Part shown: positions 19,365 through 30,800 of the stretch, piece by piece | How the letters are laid out: each line of letters opens with the position of its first letter | Numbering within the stretch: position 1 is the stretch's first letter | Assembly: GCF_002776525.5 (NCBI RefSeq) | Contig: NC_045434.1 | Location: 192,996,545 to 193,060,544 of the forward strand | DNA length: 64,000 nucleotides | Source of the DNA: Piliocolobus tephrosceles | Lineage: Eukaryota > Chordata > Mammalia > Primates > Cercopithecidae | Direction of reading: 5' to 3' | Made by a program: the position numbers and the translations under genes | The notes under the pieces: model-generated | The model's input: only the letters and a program-made list of their open reading frames with translations | The model's database searches: none | Told to the model about the DNA's origin: nothing

Positions 19365-19678
19365 TACACTTGTTCCCTCTGCCTGAAATGCTCCTCCTCA
19401 GATATCCACAGGGCTCCCCACTTAACCTCCTTTAAGTCTGCAAAAACTTTTGTGTTAACTGCAAGTCCCCACATTCCTGGGCCCCTTCCCTACTTTATTT
19501 TTCTCCATTGCATTTGTCCTGTGTTACTAAAACATTTAATCTAGATGTTTATTGCCCATCTCTGCCTATTACAAGATAAGCTCTCTGAGGCCAGAAATTG
19601 TTGTTTCTCTCTGTTCTACACCCAGTACCTGGCACAGAGCAGGGACTCATTCAATATATATTGAATGACTGAATGGCA
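19365..19678 (+). mobile_element. L2 LINE 3' end
   Basis: CTTGTTCCCTCTGCCTGAAA starts a collinear match to the L2 3' end, through GATAAGCTCTCTGAGGCCAG, to CCAGTACCTGGCACAGAGCA and a TGAATGACTGAATGG tail, the terminal L2 repeat unit. Confidence 0.85.
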
Positions 19679-19696
19679 TCATTAGTCATGTTATGC

Positions 19697-19745
19697 TTTG
19701 TTTTGTTTCTTAAGAGACGAAGTCTCACTTTGTAGCCCAGGCGGA
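19697..19745 (-). mobile_element. Truncated Alu-like fragment
   Basis: A T-rich run followed by GAGACGAAGTCTCACTTTGT and AGCCCAGGCGG is the 3' end of an antisense Alu. The remainder is missing. Confidence 0.7.
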
Positions 19746-20429
19746 AGCCATGCTACGGAGCACAGATCTTATCCTTAGAGCAAAGAGGGGCAATCCCAGG
19801 ATCTTAAGGAGGTGTGCGGCTGAGCCCGGTTTACAAAGATCTTGCTGCACGAATTACAGGAGACGAGAGGCTGGGAGGTCCCACGGGAGTGTGCTGAAGG
19901 AGGTGTGGACCAGTGTTGTGATGCGGGAGATGCCTGGAAGGGGATGGAAAGAGGAATAAAAAAAAAAAAAAGATGATACCCTGGGAGTCTTAGTGCCCAG
20001 TGGGCCCAGTGGGGTTTGGGAACGTAGTCAGGGTATCCAGAGTTGAAGCCCAAGTTCTTGATGTTGGTGAGCAGCCAGGAAGGGAGGTGGCAGAGTGGCC
20101 TCTAGGGCACAGGCGGGTTCAGATGTAGTTGGACTGCAGTGGAGCGGCTTGTGGCCATCCAGACCCCACGACAGAGTCCAGAGATAACCAACAGGATGAG
20201 GACTGAACCAGAAAGCGGGAGGCAGGAGATGAATGATGTATTAGGCCTCACAGGACACACACATCCTCCTCCCTGTGCAAACGCCTCCCTGATTTTCATC
20301 AAAAACAAGCAGGGGAGAGGAGGATGCGTGGATTTGTAATGAGCCCTGACACATCCCCTGGTTACATATCTCACAGCCCGGCTGATCCTCCCAGACCCAG
20401 CTGTAATGATCTGGGCCCCGCCGTGGCCT
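19746..20429. other. Unassigned non-coding sequence
   Basis: No repeat or gene is recognised. An A14 run occurs at about 19958. Confidence 0.5.
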
Positions 20430-20850
20430 ATAACAGAGCACATGCCCTTGGCGGGAAAGTCAGCCCCTCAAGCTGTCCCTTCCCAGGGGCAGGGGCCGGG
20501 CCAGTGTGGGGGTGGGGCTCAGCCCCAGCCAGAGGGCTCTGGTTGCCATGGAAACGGGTGGCCCTGAGCAGAGGCCCCTCAGCCAGGCTCCAGCATCCAG
20601 AGCAAGGTCAACCTGAGCCCAGTTAGCCTCAGCCCCTGGGTTCTGTGACCACCGTTCCCACTGTGCAGGTGGAAGCAATCAGCCCCTTCAGAGCCCTCAG
20701 GACAGAGGATTCAGATACCTTCTGGAGCAGCCTTTGTCCACCATCAAGGTCCTCCCCGCAGAGACGAGCAGATCCCAGGCTCAGCCGGGCGCCTTTGGGT
20801 CTAGAGACCTCAGCTCCTGGGCCTGAAAATGGAGACCTCTGAGGTGAGCC
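20430..20850 (+). promoter_or_regulatory. GC-rich segment with an RFX X-box; possible regulatory element or 5' exon
   Basis: The segment is GC-rich, repeat-free and CpG-containing, unlike its neighbours. It carries a perfect palindromic X-box (20542-20555). About 280 bp downstream, an in-frame ATG GAG ACC TCT GAG is directly followed by a consensus donor GTGAGC (about 20829-20848), which could be a short first coding exon. Without transcript data this is only a candidate. Confidence 0.3.
20542..20555. promoter_or_regulatory. RFX X-box motif
   Basis: GTTGCCATGGAAAC is a close match to the palindromic X-box bound by RFX transcription factors, which control ciliary and other genes. Half-sites GTTGCC and GGAAAC have the usual spacing. 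Function here is inferred from sequence alone. Confidence 0.55.
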
Positions 20851-21359
20851 CGGAAGGAACCAGGACTGAGTTTGTGATGGCCTAGAGGCTTCTGGCTCCA
20901 TCTGCTCCTTTTGTGGGGGAGAGCTGAGGCTCTGAGGGGTGGGCAGTGCCCCCACCGTCCCCTGGGTCAGCTTCTCCCTGGCCTCCAAGGCTCCCAATCC
21001 TGGTTAAGCCTTTAGGGCCTTCTACCATGTCCTGCCTCCCTCCCACGCAGGCCGACTCCAGCTTGGCCACGTCCATCTAGACCAGGGTTTTCCGGCTTCC
21101 TGAGTGACAGCCCAGATTCAGCTCCTGTAAGACACAAACCACCCCAGCCCCGCCCTGCTCCTCCACTCCCTCCCTGAGGCTGGGTCTGGGAACACCAAGC
21201 CTGTGAGCCTCCTTGTGGGGAAGTGGGGAATGGGCAGTATTTTGTGCAGAGTTTGAGTTTTTCACAGAGGACATTTTTGGTGCCCAGAGGGGAGATACAG
21301 GGAGAGTCACAGCACAAAGTCCTTTGAGTCAGCACGGGGTGTGGACGCCACCCCAAGAC
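20851..21359. other. Unassigned non-coding sequence
   Basis: No gene or recognised repeat. Confidence 0.45.
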
Positions 21360-22450
21360 CTGTGAGAGCCATGGAAGGGGTCAGACCCAGAAGCAATGTG
21401 ACCGTCCTGTATTTGGGATGATCACTCTATCTAGTGGCTGTGGTGGCTGATCCGCCGTTCCCAGCATTTGTGCAGCCCAAAGCAACAGAACTCATGGAGG
21501 CCCACAGGCCAGCAAACTAAACATGAAATTATAAATCAAACTAACAAAGTGCAAAATAAATAAGTTCTATCCTGCTACCTCAACGAATTCTCCAGCTCCT
21601 CATTGGAATGCGGGAGCAGAGAAAGCAGGCCTTGACTCCTGATCCCTGAACCAGCCTAGGCCCAGCCCCTGCCTCACCTCCCCTCCTGCAACCCAGCTCC
21701 ACACCACAGTCTCATACGGTGTACGACACCCTACCCTGCAAGTCCACGCTCTGTCCGTCCTTCCTCACACACAGTTGCACATGAAAATCTACAGGTGGGT
21801 ACACTGGCACAGAGAAGAGGCCACGTGGGTCCTGGGACTGGACTATCAGGAGCTGGGGCAGGCCCTTCTAAACCTGGGCCCCCCTCACTCAGGCCTCAGG
21901 GTGTGCAGGGTAGATGGATTGTAGGACAGGTGGGGTGGAGGGACCAGTAGGAGGACACGAGGATGTCTGGGCCAGAAACCACCACAGTCTGAGACAGGGC
22001 AGAGGAGGAGAGATTCCAGAGGGTGTAAGGCAGGACTGGATGGTGCCCAAGGTATGGGGAGAGAGCGAGTCGGGGATGCTCACTTATTTCTGATTAGGGT
22101 GAGCAGGGGCTGCAGGGCACGAGGCTGAGGAGCAGTTTGATGGGAAGGTGAAGGTTCGGTTTTGAATGTTTCCAGTGGAAGGAGGCCGTGGGCTGCCGGG
22201 CAGACAGCAGCTTCAGGAGCCCCAGACAGAAAGGTCCAGGAGGCAGGGCGGCCTGTCCAGCTCTGCACTGCATGGGCAGCACTTAGGACATGTGGGCACT
22301 TCAGAGTCCCTGATAAAGACTATGGCTCAGGAAGAGCTTCCACAGGAGACAGTGACCTGGACATGGACAGTGGTTAGACCCATGGATGTGGATGAACTCA
22401 CACAGAAGGACAAGAGAGAAGGGCCCTGGGGAGAACCAGGGATGCCCATG
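21360..22450 (-). mobile_element. Diffuse L2-clade LINE remnant
   Basis: Scattered phrases such as AAGCAATGTGACCGTCCTGT, GGATGATCACTCTATCTAGT, TCGGTTTTGAATGTTTCC and GGGCCCTGGGGAGAACC appear in the order of an old L2-like LINE on the minus strand. Long stretches between are unrecognisable (for example 21560-21880). Confidence 0.4.
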
Positions 22451-22814
22451 CCGGCTTCACCATGGGTGGGTCTGCAGAGTTGCCTCGCCTGCTGGCTGCA
22501 GATGTAGGACAAGGAGAGGTGAAGGGAGAGAGCTGGGCCTGCCGCCATCCTCTGCCATGCACTGACCCTACCCACTTGTTACGTGGCAAAATTAGTGTCC
22601 TCCTCTGTCCAATCAGATCCACACCTCTCCTTCTTCGGGGAGCATGAAGAGGTCTTAGAAGGACACCAGAGGTGGGTCTGGCATGAGGCAAAGGGAGGGC
22701 ATTTCCACCCTGACAATAATGGTCAGACTGTGCTAACTGCTGGAAGAGTCATTTCAACAGTCTGCTGGGAATACAGAGGCAAAGGGCGTTCATTTCAACC
22801 GGCAGGTGAAGCAA
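22451..22814. other. Unassigned non-coding sequence
   Basis: Nothing identified with confidence. Confidence 0.45.
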
Positions 22815-23030
22815 ACCTCATGGAAGGTCTGCCTTTGACTTTGGCCTTGAAACTGGTGTAAGAGTTCCGTAGACAAAGAAGGGGATCAGTAGGGAGGGTG
22901 GGAGGCCCAGAAGACAACAAGCTGAGGGTGTGTGCAGGGCACAAGTCGGAAACGCTGCAAGGTCCTGGTGTGCTTGGAACAAAGGGTGCAGCGGATAAGG
23001 CTGGAATCAGAAAAAGAGAACCCAAGAGAA
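22815..23030 (-). mobile_element. L2 LINE fragment
   Basis: TGCCTTTGACTTTGGCCTTG, AAACTGGTGTAAGAGTTCC, AGACAAAGAAGGGGATC follows the reverse L2 pattern. Confidence 0.5.
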
Positions 23031-23349
23031 GTAGCAAGGGCCTGTGGGGGACAGAGACGTAAGTTTTGAAGTGAAAAGAGGGACAAAGATAAATGTCACC
23101 CGTAGCTGGGACAAGCTTCACTGATGGAGGGATGGGTTTAGAATGCGAATCATGAAATCACACAGCATTAGAATTCTGAGGAGCCTTAGATGAGAAGAAT
23201 AACAAAATCATCATTTCTTAAAGCCTTAGAATCTTAGGGAATCTTATAATCTTAGGATAATTGAATCATTGGATCTCAGAGTCTTCAGTTTTTAAAACGA
23301 CAGCAATTTTGCATGTGAGACTGCTCAAGGGTGTCACACCCAGCCCCTC

Positions 23350-23590
23350 CTCCTCCTGGGTATGATAATATGTACCCTGTGCTCAGCGCTTTGCACACAT
23401 TCTGTCCTTTTGTCTCCATGACAACCCTGGGAAGTAGCAATTATTATTTTGCCTGATTTTCCAGATGAAGACACCGCAACTTAGTGAGGGTAAATGGGTT
23501 GCAGAAGGTCAGACACCTCGTAGACAGAGTAGCCAGGACTCGGCCCAGACCTCTGGGCCTCCGAAGCCCATGCTCTCGGCCTCTCTGCTG
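23350..23590 (-). mobile_element. MIR, near full length
   Basis: GCTCAGCGCTTTGCACACAT, GCAATTATTATTTTGCC, CCAGATGAAGACACCGCAAC and GAAGCCCATGCTCTCGGCC follow the complete reverse MIR order. Confidence 0.85.
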
Positions 23591-24314
23591 TTTGCTTCCT
23601 GCAAGCCCTCTCTGCTTAGTGCTCACCCGTCCTCTGTGCACACCTCCAGTGACAGGGAGCTCCTTACCCTCCCCAGGAGCACCCATCCATCCCAACTTGG
23701 AGCACAGTTCTCTTTCTCAGGACATCCACCCGTTGGCCCCAAACCTGCCCTAGGAAACTTCACTCAGGACTCACACAGGGAGAGGGAGCAGCTACCTGAA
23801 GTGGGGCAGCAACTACACAGAAGAGGAGTGTTGGATGAGGAAAGCCTCAGACGCAGCCCATCCCTAAAATATGAGGGAGTTTATCCCAAGGGAGGGAAGC
23901 AACTGGAGTCATTGGGAGCAGGCCCACTGGAAGACAAATGAGAACAAAGCCCAGAACATCGGGCGAAGGGGGTGAGGGATGCATTTATAATTCAGAAATA
24001 CAATTCTCCAGCAGTCAGAGTTATGGGGCCTAATGAGATTGGAATAGTAAGTGCTATACCTTTAATTTCTTGGCTTTTCTCCCTGGAAACTTATTCTGCA
24101 AAATGTGCCTTGTGCCATCCATCCTCCCAGATGGCTTTTTAAGTGAAGCTGTTTGTTAAGTGGGAGAAGAAAAGGGAGGGGAGGGGGAGGAGCAGATGGA
24201 GCCACTGCAGGCCCCTGCAACCCTGGGGAGGAGAGGAAGCGGGAACAGCAAGGGGGAGGGTGGGCAGGGGGAGCCCGTGTGGTCCTGCAGAGCATGGTCT
24301 CCTGGGATGGGGCT
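23591..24314. other. Unassigned non-coding sequence
   Basis: No gene. A G/A-rich stretch lies at 24162-24260. 22583-23941 contains several open frames without recognisable domains. Confidence 0.45.
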
Positions 24315-24566
24315 CTCAGGCACAGCTGAGTCCACATAACCAGGGTCCCAGTGACAGTTGCTGACAGCGACTGGGCCCCAGTGTGAGCACCAGGTGAGCA
24401 ATTTGGAGTCACTGGTCCCATACATCCTCCCACATCCCCAGGCAGCAGGTACCATGACAGTCCTCAGTCCCCAGAGGAGAAGCTCAGAGAGGTGTAGGCA
24501 TTTTCCCGAGGTCACACAGCCGGTGAGAGGCTAAATGGGGACTGGAGCCCAGGGCTGTCAGACTCC
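24315..24566 (-). repeat. Inverted repeat, arm 1 (about 252 bp)
   Basis: The reverse complement of this arm matches 24834-25085 at roughly 85-88% by eye, with a spacer of about 270 bp. It contains a reverse MIR core (AGAAGCTCAGAGAGGTGTAG, GAGGTCACACAGCCGGTGAG). The two arms code clearly similar hypothetical peptides on opposite strands, which is simply the duplication read twice. Confidence 0.92.
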
Positions 24567-24692
24567 AGAATCCTGGCTCTTAACCAGGATGTGACTCAGT
24601 GTCTCAGACTATTAGCTGGAAGGGCCTTAAAAATCAGTCCCACTGAGGCCCCCAAGTCATCAGTTTCTCCATCTGTACCATGAGCTGGTTAG

Positions 24693-25150
24693 TGTAGCTC
24701 AGTGGTTCCCATGCCTGATTATGCATCAGAATCTCTGGGGACTTTTCAGCAATAAAAATAATACAGTTAGAGTCTTTTGTCATAGTCTGCATCACATCTT
24801 GGGATTCCCCTGACCTCCTAAATGATTTTAGGAGGAGTCTGACAGCTCTGGGCTCCAATCCCCAGTCAGCCTCTCTCACCAGCTGTGTGACCCTGGGCAA
24901 GTGCCTGCACCTCTCTGAGCTTCTCCTCTGGAGACTGAGGAAGGTCACTGGACCTGCTGCCTGGGGATGTGGGAGGATGTATGGGACCAGTGATTCCAAA
25001 GTGTTCACCTGGTGCTCACACTGCTGCCCCGTCACTGTTAGTAACTGTCACTGGGACCCTGGTTATGTGGACTCAGCTTTGCCTGGGCCCTACCTCTGGC
25101 TGATGGAGTCAGAATCTCTAGGAATGGAGTCCAGGTATCCAAATATTTTT
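24693..25150 (+). mobile_element. MER5-type DNA transposon remnant split by a repeat arm
   Basis: CAGTGGTTCCCATGCCTGAT, TATGCATCAGAATCTCTGGG (24703-24745) is the MER5 end of the hAT-Charlie group. The later part appears at 25086-25150 (GAGTCAGAATCTCTAGGAAT, TCCAGGTATCCAAATATTTTT). The 252-bp arm 2 lies between the halves, so it appears to have been inserted into the transposon. Confidence 0.55.
24834..25085 (+). repeat. Inverted repeat, arm 2 (about 252 bp)
   Basis: Inverted copy of 24315-24566, carrying the same MIR in sense orientation (CCAGCTGTGTGACCCTGGGC). Because it interrupts the MER5-like remnant, it is likely the derived copy. Confidence 0.92.
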
Positions 25151-26690
25151 AAATGTGCCACCCCAAACAGTATGATCTGTTGGAGAGAATATGGAGCAAC
25201 AGGAACTCTCCTCCATTGCTGGTGTGAATACAAAGTGGCACAGCCACTTGGAAGACAGTTGGAAGTTTCTTACGAAGCTAAACATAGCCTTACCATACGA
25301 TCCAGCAATCACACTCCCAGGTATTTACACAACTGATCTGAAAACTTACGAAAATATACAAACCTACATGTGAATGCTTATAGAAGCTTTACTCATAATT
25401 GCTGAGAGCTGAAAGCAAGAAAGGTATCCTTCAATAGCTGAAAGGAGAAATAAACTGTGGTACATCCATACAATGAAGTATTATTCAGTAATAAAAAGAA
25501 ATGAGCAGTCAAGTCATGCAAAAATGTGGGTGAATCTAAACGCCTATTCCTAAGGGAAAGAAGCCCATTTGAAAAGGTTACATTTCTATGACATTCTGGG
25601 GAAAGACGGAAAAATTACAGAGCTAATAAACAGATCAGTCACTGCCAGGGGTTTGGGAAGTGGGAAAGGTTGAAGTGAAGTACAGTAATTTTGTAGATTA
25701 GTGAAACCATTATGTATAATACTATAATGGTGGATAAATGGCACTAGGCATTTATCAAAATCCATAGAATTTTACAGTAGAGTGAACCTTAACATGAACC
25801 ATAACATACTCAATGCAAATTTTTAAAAAATCATTTAGAAGGTCAGGAGAATCCCAGGATGTGTTGCAGACACAAAAGAATCTAACTGTATTACAAATGC
25901 ATGAAACAACATCACTGAGGCAGGAGGGATAAAAGGTGCTGACCGGTGTAACTCTGAAAATGAGTGGAGCCTATATGACTAAGAACTGCACATAACAGCT
26001 GTGCTTTAGTTAATAAGTCGTTTCCCAGGGGGAAACAATTCTGAAATCACTATACATGAAGACTAAGAATGAACAATTAAGTGCGAGGATGGCAGGTGGT
26101 GGGAGCCAAGTTTCTCACTGCAAAGTGGGAGGTTACAGGCAAACAAGAGGAGGCAGCTAGAATGATCCATGTGGTAACGGATTAGAGTTGGAGACATCAG
26201 TATGAACTCGTGTAGCTGAATATGTATCAGACGTTTACATATATATGTATAGATATGTATATTTATTTATAAATACTATATATGTATGCAAATAAATACT
26301 GTATATGTATGCATGGGTTAGTGTACAGAAGTATATTTTCTTGCTCTGTTAGGTGACAGGGCTTAGAAGCAATGACACCCCAGTAGCAATAAGCACAGTT
26401 AGTGGCTAAATCTTGGTTTCTAATATCTTTCTCCAATAAGAAAAATGGCTGATCCTAGGACTGGGGCAGGAAATAAACAAGATAGGCCTGGCACACCTGT
26501 TAGTGCCAGAAAATAAGGACATATTCAAAAAGAAAAAAACAATTCATAATGATGGGGGTATATCAAAGGGATAGGGGAACCGGTTGCAAGTGTTCTCAAC
26601 AGCCAAAACTGGGAGAATTTGAACAAAAAAAAAGGATATTGGATTATAACCAAAGTATCAAATAAATATCAATGAATTCATACTAAAAAT
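25150..26690 (+). mobile_element. L1M LINE, ORF2 3' end and long 3' UTR
   Basis: ORF2 landmarks (GGTGTGAATACAAAGTGGCA, CCATACGATCCAGCAATCAC, CCATACAATGAAGTATTATT) are followed by a long 3' UTR with GATCAGTCACTGCCAGGGGT and AACATGAACCATAACATACT. AT-rich microsatellite (26228-26320) interrupts it. The element ends in the tetranucleotide tract at about 26690. Confidence 0.8.
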
Positions 26691-26850
26691 GATTAGATAG
26701 ATGGTAGATAGAAAGACAGATAGATGATAGATACATGGATAGATAGATGATAGATAGGTACATAGATGATAGATAGATTAGAGATAGATTAGATAGATAG
26801 ATATATACATACATACATACATACATACATACATACATAGGACAGACAGA
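26690..26850 (+). repeat. (TAGA)n then (CATA)n tetranucleotide tract
   Basis: Interrupted TAGA/GATA units run from 26690 to about 26808, followed by pure CATA units to about 26839. It sits between the L1M 3' end and a 5'-truncated L1PA. Confidence 0.93.
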
Positions 26851-26852
26851 CT

Positions 26853-27822
26853 CCTTTGCAATCTACTCATCTGACAAAGGGCTAATATCCAGAACCTACA
26901 AAGAACTCAAACAAATTTACAAGAAAAAAAACAAACAACCCCATCAAAAAGTGGGCAAGGGATATGAACAGACATTTCTCAAAAGAAGACATACATACAG
27001 CCAACAGACACATGAAAAAATGCTCGTCATCACTGGCCATCAGAGAAATGCAAATCAAAACCACAATGAGATACCATCTCACACCAGTTAGAATGGCAAT
27101 CATTCAAAAGTCAGGAAACAACAGGTGCTGGAGAGGGTGTGGAGAAATAGGAACACTTTTACACTGTTGGGGGTATTGTAAACTAGTTCAACCATTATGG
27201 AAAACAGTATGGCAATTCCTCAAGGATCTAGAACTAGAAGCACCATATGACCCAGCCATCCCATTACTGGGTATATACCCAAAGAATTATAAATCATGCT
27301 GCTATAAAGACACATGCACACGTATGTTCACTGCGGCACTATTCACAATAGCAAAGACTTGGAATCAACCCAAATGTCCATCAGTGACAGACTGGATTAA
27401 GAAAATGTGGCACATATACACCATGGAGCCATAAAAAAGGATGAGTTTGTGTCCTTTGTAGGGACATGGATGCAGCTGGAAACCATCATTCTCAGCAAAC
27501 TATCACAAGAACAGAAAACCAAACACCACATGTTCTCACTCATAGGTGGGAACTGAACAATGAGATCACTTGGACTCGGGAAGGGGAACATCACACACCG
27601 GGGCCTATTACGGGGAGGGTGGGGGGAGGGATTGCATTGGGAGTTATACCTGATGTAAATGACGAGTTGATGGGTGCTGATGAGTTGATGGGTGCAGCAC
27701 ACCAACATGGCACATGTATACATATGTAACAAACCTGCACGTTGTGCACATGTACCCTAGAACTTAAAGTATAATAAAAAAAATTTTTTTTTAAAAAGAT
27801 TCTTGAAAAAAAAAAAAAAAAA
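26853..27822 (+). mobile_element. 5'-truncated L1PA/L1P LINE
   Basis: It begins inside ORF2 (GCAATCTACTCATCTGACAA) and runs through the ORF2 C-terminus, the 3' UTR with the G-rich GGGGAGGGTGGGGGGAGGG tract and GGTGCAGCACACCAACATGG, to AATAAAA and a long A-run. A largely open 156-codon remnant of ORF2 lies at 26964-27434. Low divergence from consensus shows a primate-age insertion. Poly-A at 27808-27822 marks the end. Confidence 0.95.
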
Positions 27823-27829
27823 GATTTCC

Positions 27830-28879
27830 AAATAAAGCATGCAGAATCTGTGATGTCACCTCTCTCATACCCGATATTGGTAACTTGTGTTTTCTTTTCT
27901 TTTCTTTGATCAGTGTGACTAGAGGTTTATCCATTTTATTGATCTTCCCAAAGAGGCAACTTTGGTTTCATTGATTTCCTCTATTGCTCTTCCCCACTGT
28001 TTTCTACTCTGTTACTTTTTTCTTTTCTGCTACCTACATCAGATTTAATTTGCTCTTCTGTTTCTAGTTTCTTAAGGTAGAAGCTGAGGTCATTGATTTC
28101 AGACCTTTCTTCTGTTCTAATGCAAGCATTTAGTACCATAAATTTCCCCTAAGAACTGCTTTGCAGCATCCTACAAATTTTGATATGCTGTGTTTTCTTT
28201 TTCAGTAAAAGAAATACTTTCTACTTCCTCTTTTGATTTCTTATTTTAACATATGGGTTATTTAGAAGTATACTATTTGGTTTCAAAATATTTGGAGATC
28301 TTTCAGAGATCTTTCTGTTACTACTTTCTAATTTAATTCTGTTGTGGTCAGAGAACATACTTTGTATGACTTGACTCCTTAAATTTATTGAGATTTGTTT
28401 AATAACCCAGAGCATGGTCTATCTTGGCCTATTTAGATAGGCACCTGAAAAGAATGTATACTTTGCTTTGCAGGACACAGCGTCCCGTAAATGTCAATTA
28501 GGTCAAGTTGGTTGATAGTGCTGATCAAGTCCTCTGTAACCCTTATGACTTTCTATGTACTTGTTTATCAATTATTGAGAGAGGGGTGTTGAAATCTCTG
28601 TCTATAACTGTGGATTTGTCTATTTCTCCTTGCAGTCCTACCAGTTTTTGTGTCGTATATGTTGAAGTGCTGTTATTAGGTGCGTAAACGTTTAGGATTG
28701 TTATCTTCTCTTGATGAATTGACATGATGGCCTTCTTTATCTCTGGTAATATCGTTTGCTCTGAAACTTACTTCATCTGATATTACCATAGCCACTCCAA
28801 CTGTCTTTGCCAGACATTGTGAATTTTACCTTGTGAGTGCTGGGGTTTTTTGTTTCTCTATATTCCTGAGCTTTGTTCT
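27830..28879 (-). mobile_element. L1M LINE, ORF2 5' region (antisense), first segment
   Basis: On the minus strand this codes the decayed N-terminal part of L1 ORF2. The endonuclease domain is at about 28543-28725 (Asp-Phe-Asn-Thr-Pro motif visible), with the downstream linker at 28221-28415. It is interrupted at 28880 by a MaLR LTR and resumes at 29241. Confidence 0.85.
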
Positions 28880-29240
28880 TGTCATAGTACGTTTTGTGCT
28901 GCTGTAACAGAATACCTGAGACTGGGCAGTTTATAACAAAAAGAGATTTATTTCTTACAGCTCTGGAGGCTGGAAATTCCAAAGTCAAGGAGCCACATCT
29001 TCAGGGGGCCTCCTTACTGCATCGTCTCATGGCAGAGGGCGAGAAGGTAAGAAAGGATGAGAGGGAGAGCAAGAGATGGAACTCACAACCCCAACCCCTT
29101 TATAACTGGCATTCATCCATTCAAGAGGCAGGAAGCCTCATGCCCAAATCACCTCTTAAAGGCCCCGTCTCTCAGCATGGCCACATTGGGAATGATGTTT
29201 CCAACATGTGAGCTTTGGAGGACACATTTAAACCCCAGCA
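28880..29240 (-). mobile_element. MaLR LTR (MLT1/MST type), solo, inserted in L1M
   Basis: The plus strand shows TTTTGTGCTGCTGTAACAGA, ATACCTGAGACTGGGCAGTT, CAGCTCTGGAGGCTGGAAAT and AAAGGCCCCGTCTCTCAGCA, the reverse of a MaLR LTR. It starts TG and ends CA, with a perfect 5-bp target duplication GTTCT at 28875-28879 and 29241-29245. Confidence 0.88.
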
Positions 29241-29725
29241 GTTCTATAATGCAGTTAAGTTGCTTGAAAACAGTGGAATCCTTTTGGGTCTTGCTTTTAA
29301 GGTTTTTTTTTAAGGTGAGACCAGGGCACTTCTCAGTCTAGAATTCCTTTTTTCCCCAGGTGGAGGCAAGACCTTCCTGCGTAGTCTCCAGCATTCTCGC
29401 TCTCTATGCGGCTCCCTCTGCTCCGGCACTGGGTGTGCAAGATCCAGCCACCCTGATCTTCTGCAATCTCAGCTCCATCTCCTCAGCTCCAGGACCTCCC
29501 TGGGCTCCGCTGGGTCCTTCTTCCCCACCCCACAGCCTGGAAATGCTCTCAGGGTTGTAAGCCAGGGAAGCTGCAAGCCTCCTTTCACTTGCTTCTCATC
29601 TCTTCTTCGTTGCCTCATGCCCAGTGTCTTGGAAACCACTGTTTTCACCGATTTTGTCTGTTTTTCATCACCTCAGGAGGAAGCGTGAATCCAATCCCCG
29701 TCACTCCATCCTGACTGGAAGAGGA
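29241..29725 (-). mobile_element. L1M LINE, 5' region (antisense), second segment
   Basis: TGCAGTTAAGTTGCTTGAAA continues the same L1M after the LTR, followed by GCTTTTAAGGTTTTT and a C/T-rich stretch, to CACTCCATCCTGACTGGAAG. The similar antisense L1M at 54500-55200 shows the same order. Confidence 0.65.
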
Positions 29726-30689
29726 AACCTCCACAGCGGGGGTTGAAAACCACGGAGCTACACCAACGACTTCATTGTTCAAATGGGGAAACTGAGGCCT
29801 GCACAAGATCACACAGCAGACCTTCATCATCCCATCTGTGGGAGTCTTACCAGAGTCCCACGGTGATTTCTTGAGTTGACCATCACCAGAGAGCATGGAG
29901 GAAACAGAAATCGCCCTCAGCACACGTCTGTGCCAACCCAGAGTCAGGGCTGGGATGGAGCTTGTCTCCCTCAGTACCTCGAAGTCCTGTGCATCTTCCT
30001 CCTCTCTTCCTCTGGCCTCAGCACAGCCTAGCCCGAGGGGGTCACCTGGCACCTTGGCTGCAGATGGTGCCTCCAGCCTCCCAGCCGTGTCTAGGGCTGT
30101 GCCCAGTAAATAATTGTAAATTATAAAGAAGAAGAGAGAATTAAGAGCTGGAGTGAGGAATGGTGCTGCAGAGAGGGATGCTGCAGGAAAACGCCAAGCC
30201 AGCCGGGGAGAAAGCCCAGTTCCAGCCCATCATTAGGTTTTCCCAGGTTTCACATTTAAAAATCTAGATCTAAACCAGATACAGAAAACTGATTTCTTTC
30301 CTCACTTTCCCTCTCCTCCCCTTGCCTTTCCTTATCCAGATGCCTGCTGGATTCGTCTGGGTCTTTAGCAGCCCCCTGATGAGGGGAAAGCAAGAATTTC
30401 TCAAACTACTGCTAGAAAATGACGACGTGGGAGAGGCATCCATCCCACCCACTGAGGCAAGGTGTGGCCAGAGGCTGTCAAGAGGGAGGGAGATGGGAGA
30501 ACACCAAAGCCTGGCTCCTGCTGGCTGGGCCCAGGGCTCTCAGAGCTCCCCGTCCACGTCCATCCTTCAAGCCTCCTCCTCCCTGGGGTTTCCTGTCCCA
30601 GAAACATCCTGTCATCCCCACCAGGGTCCCAGACTGGGAAGCCTTTATCTCTTACCCACAGTAAAACTTAGTCCTGCCCTGTCCCTTCA
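29726..30689. other. Unassigned non-coding sequence with one MIR core
   Basis: 29770-29860 has ATGGGGAAACTGAGGCCTGC, AAGATCACACAGCAGACC, a reverse MIR core. The rest, including a 165-codon open frame at 30322-30819, has no recognised features. Confidence 0.5.
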
Positions 30690-30800
30690 CCTAATGTACC
30701 AAGTGCCCACTGAATGCCCACCCTGCTCCAGGGACACAGCAATGATGGAAGCAGACCCATTCCTGTCCCCATGGAGCTCAGCTCCAGCAGGCGAGACAGG
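30690..30800 (-). mobile_element. L2 LINE 3'-end fragment
   Basis: CAAGTGCCCACTGAATGCCC, TCCTGTCCCCATGGAGCTCA matches the reverse L2 end. Confidence 0.6.

Noticed and set aside
24145..24260. G/A-rich stretch as a promoter
   Set aside because: Low CpG, no core promoter elements and no exon next to it; simple purine-rich DNA.
24156..25336. Two related genes on opposite strands
   Set aside because: The similar peptides come from the two arms of an inverted duplication containing a MIR, not from a gene family.
26964..27434. 156-codon protein as a host gene
   Set aside because: It is the C-terminal end of L1 ORF2 in a 5'-truncated L1PA.
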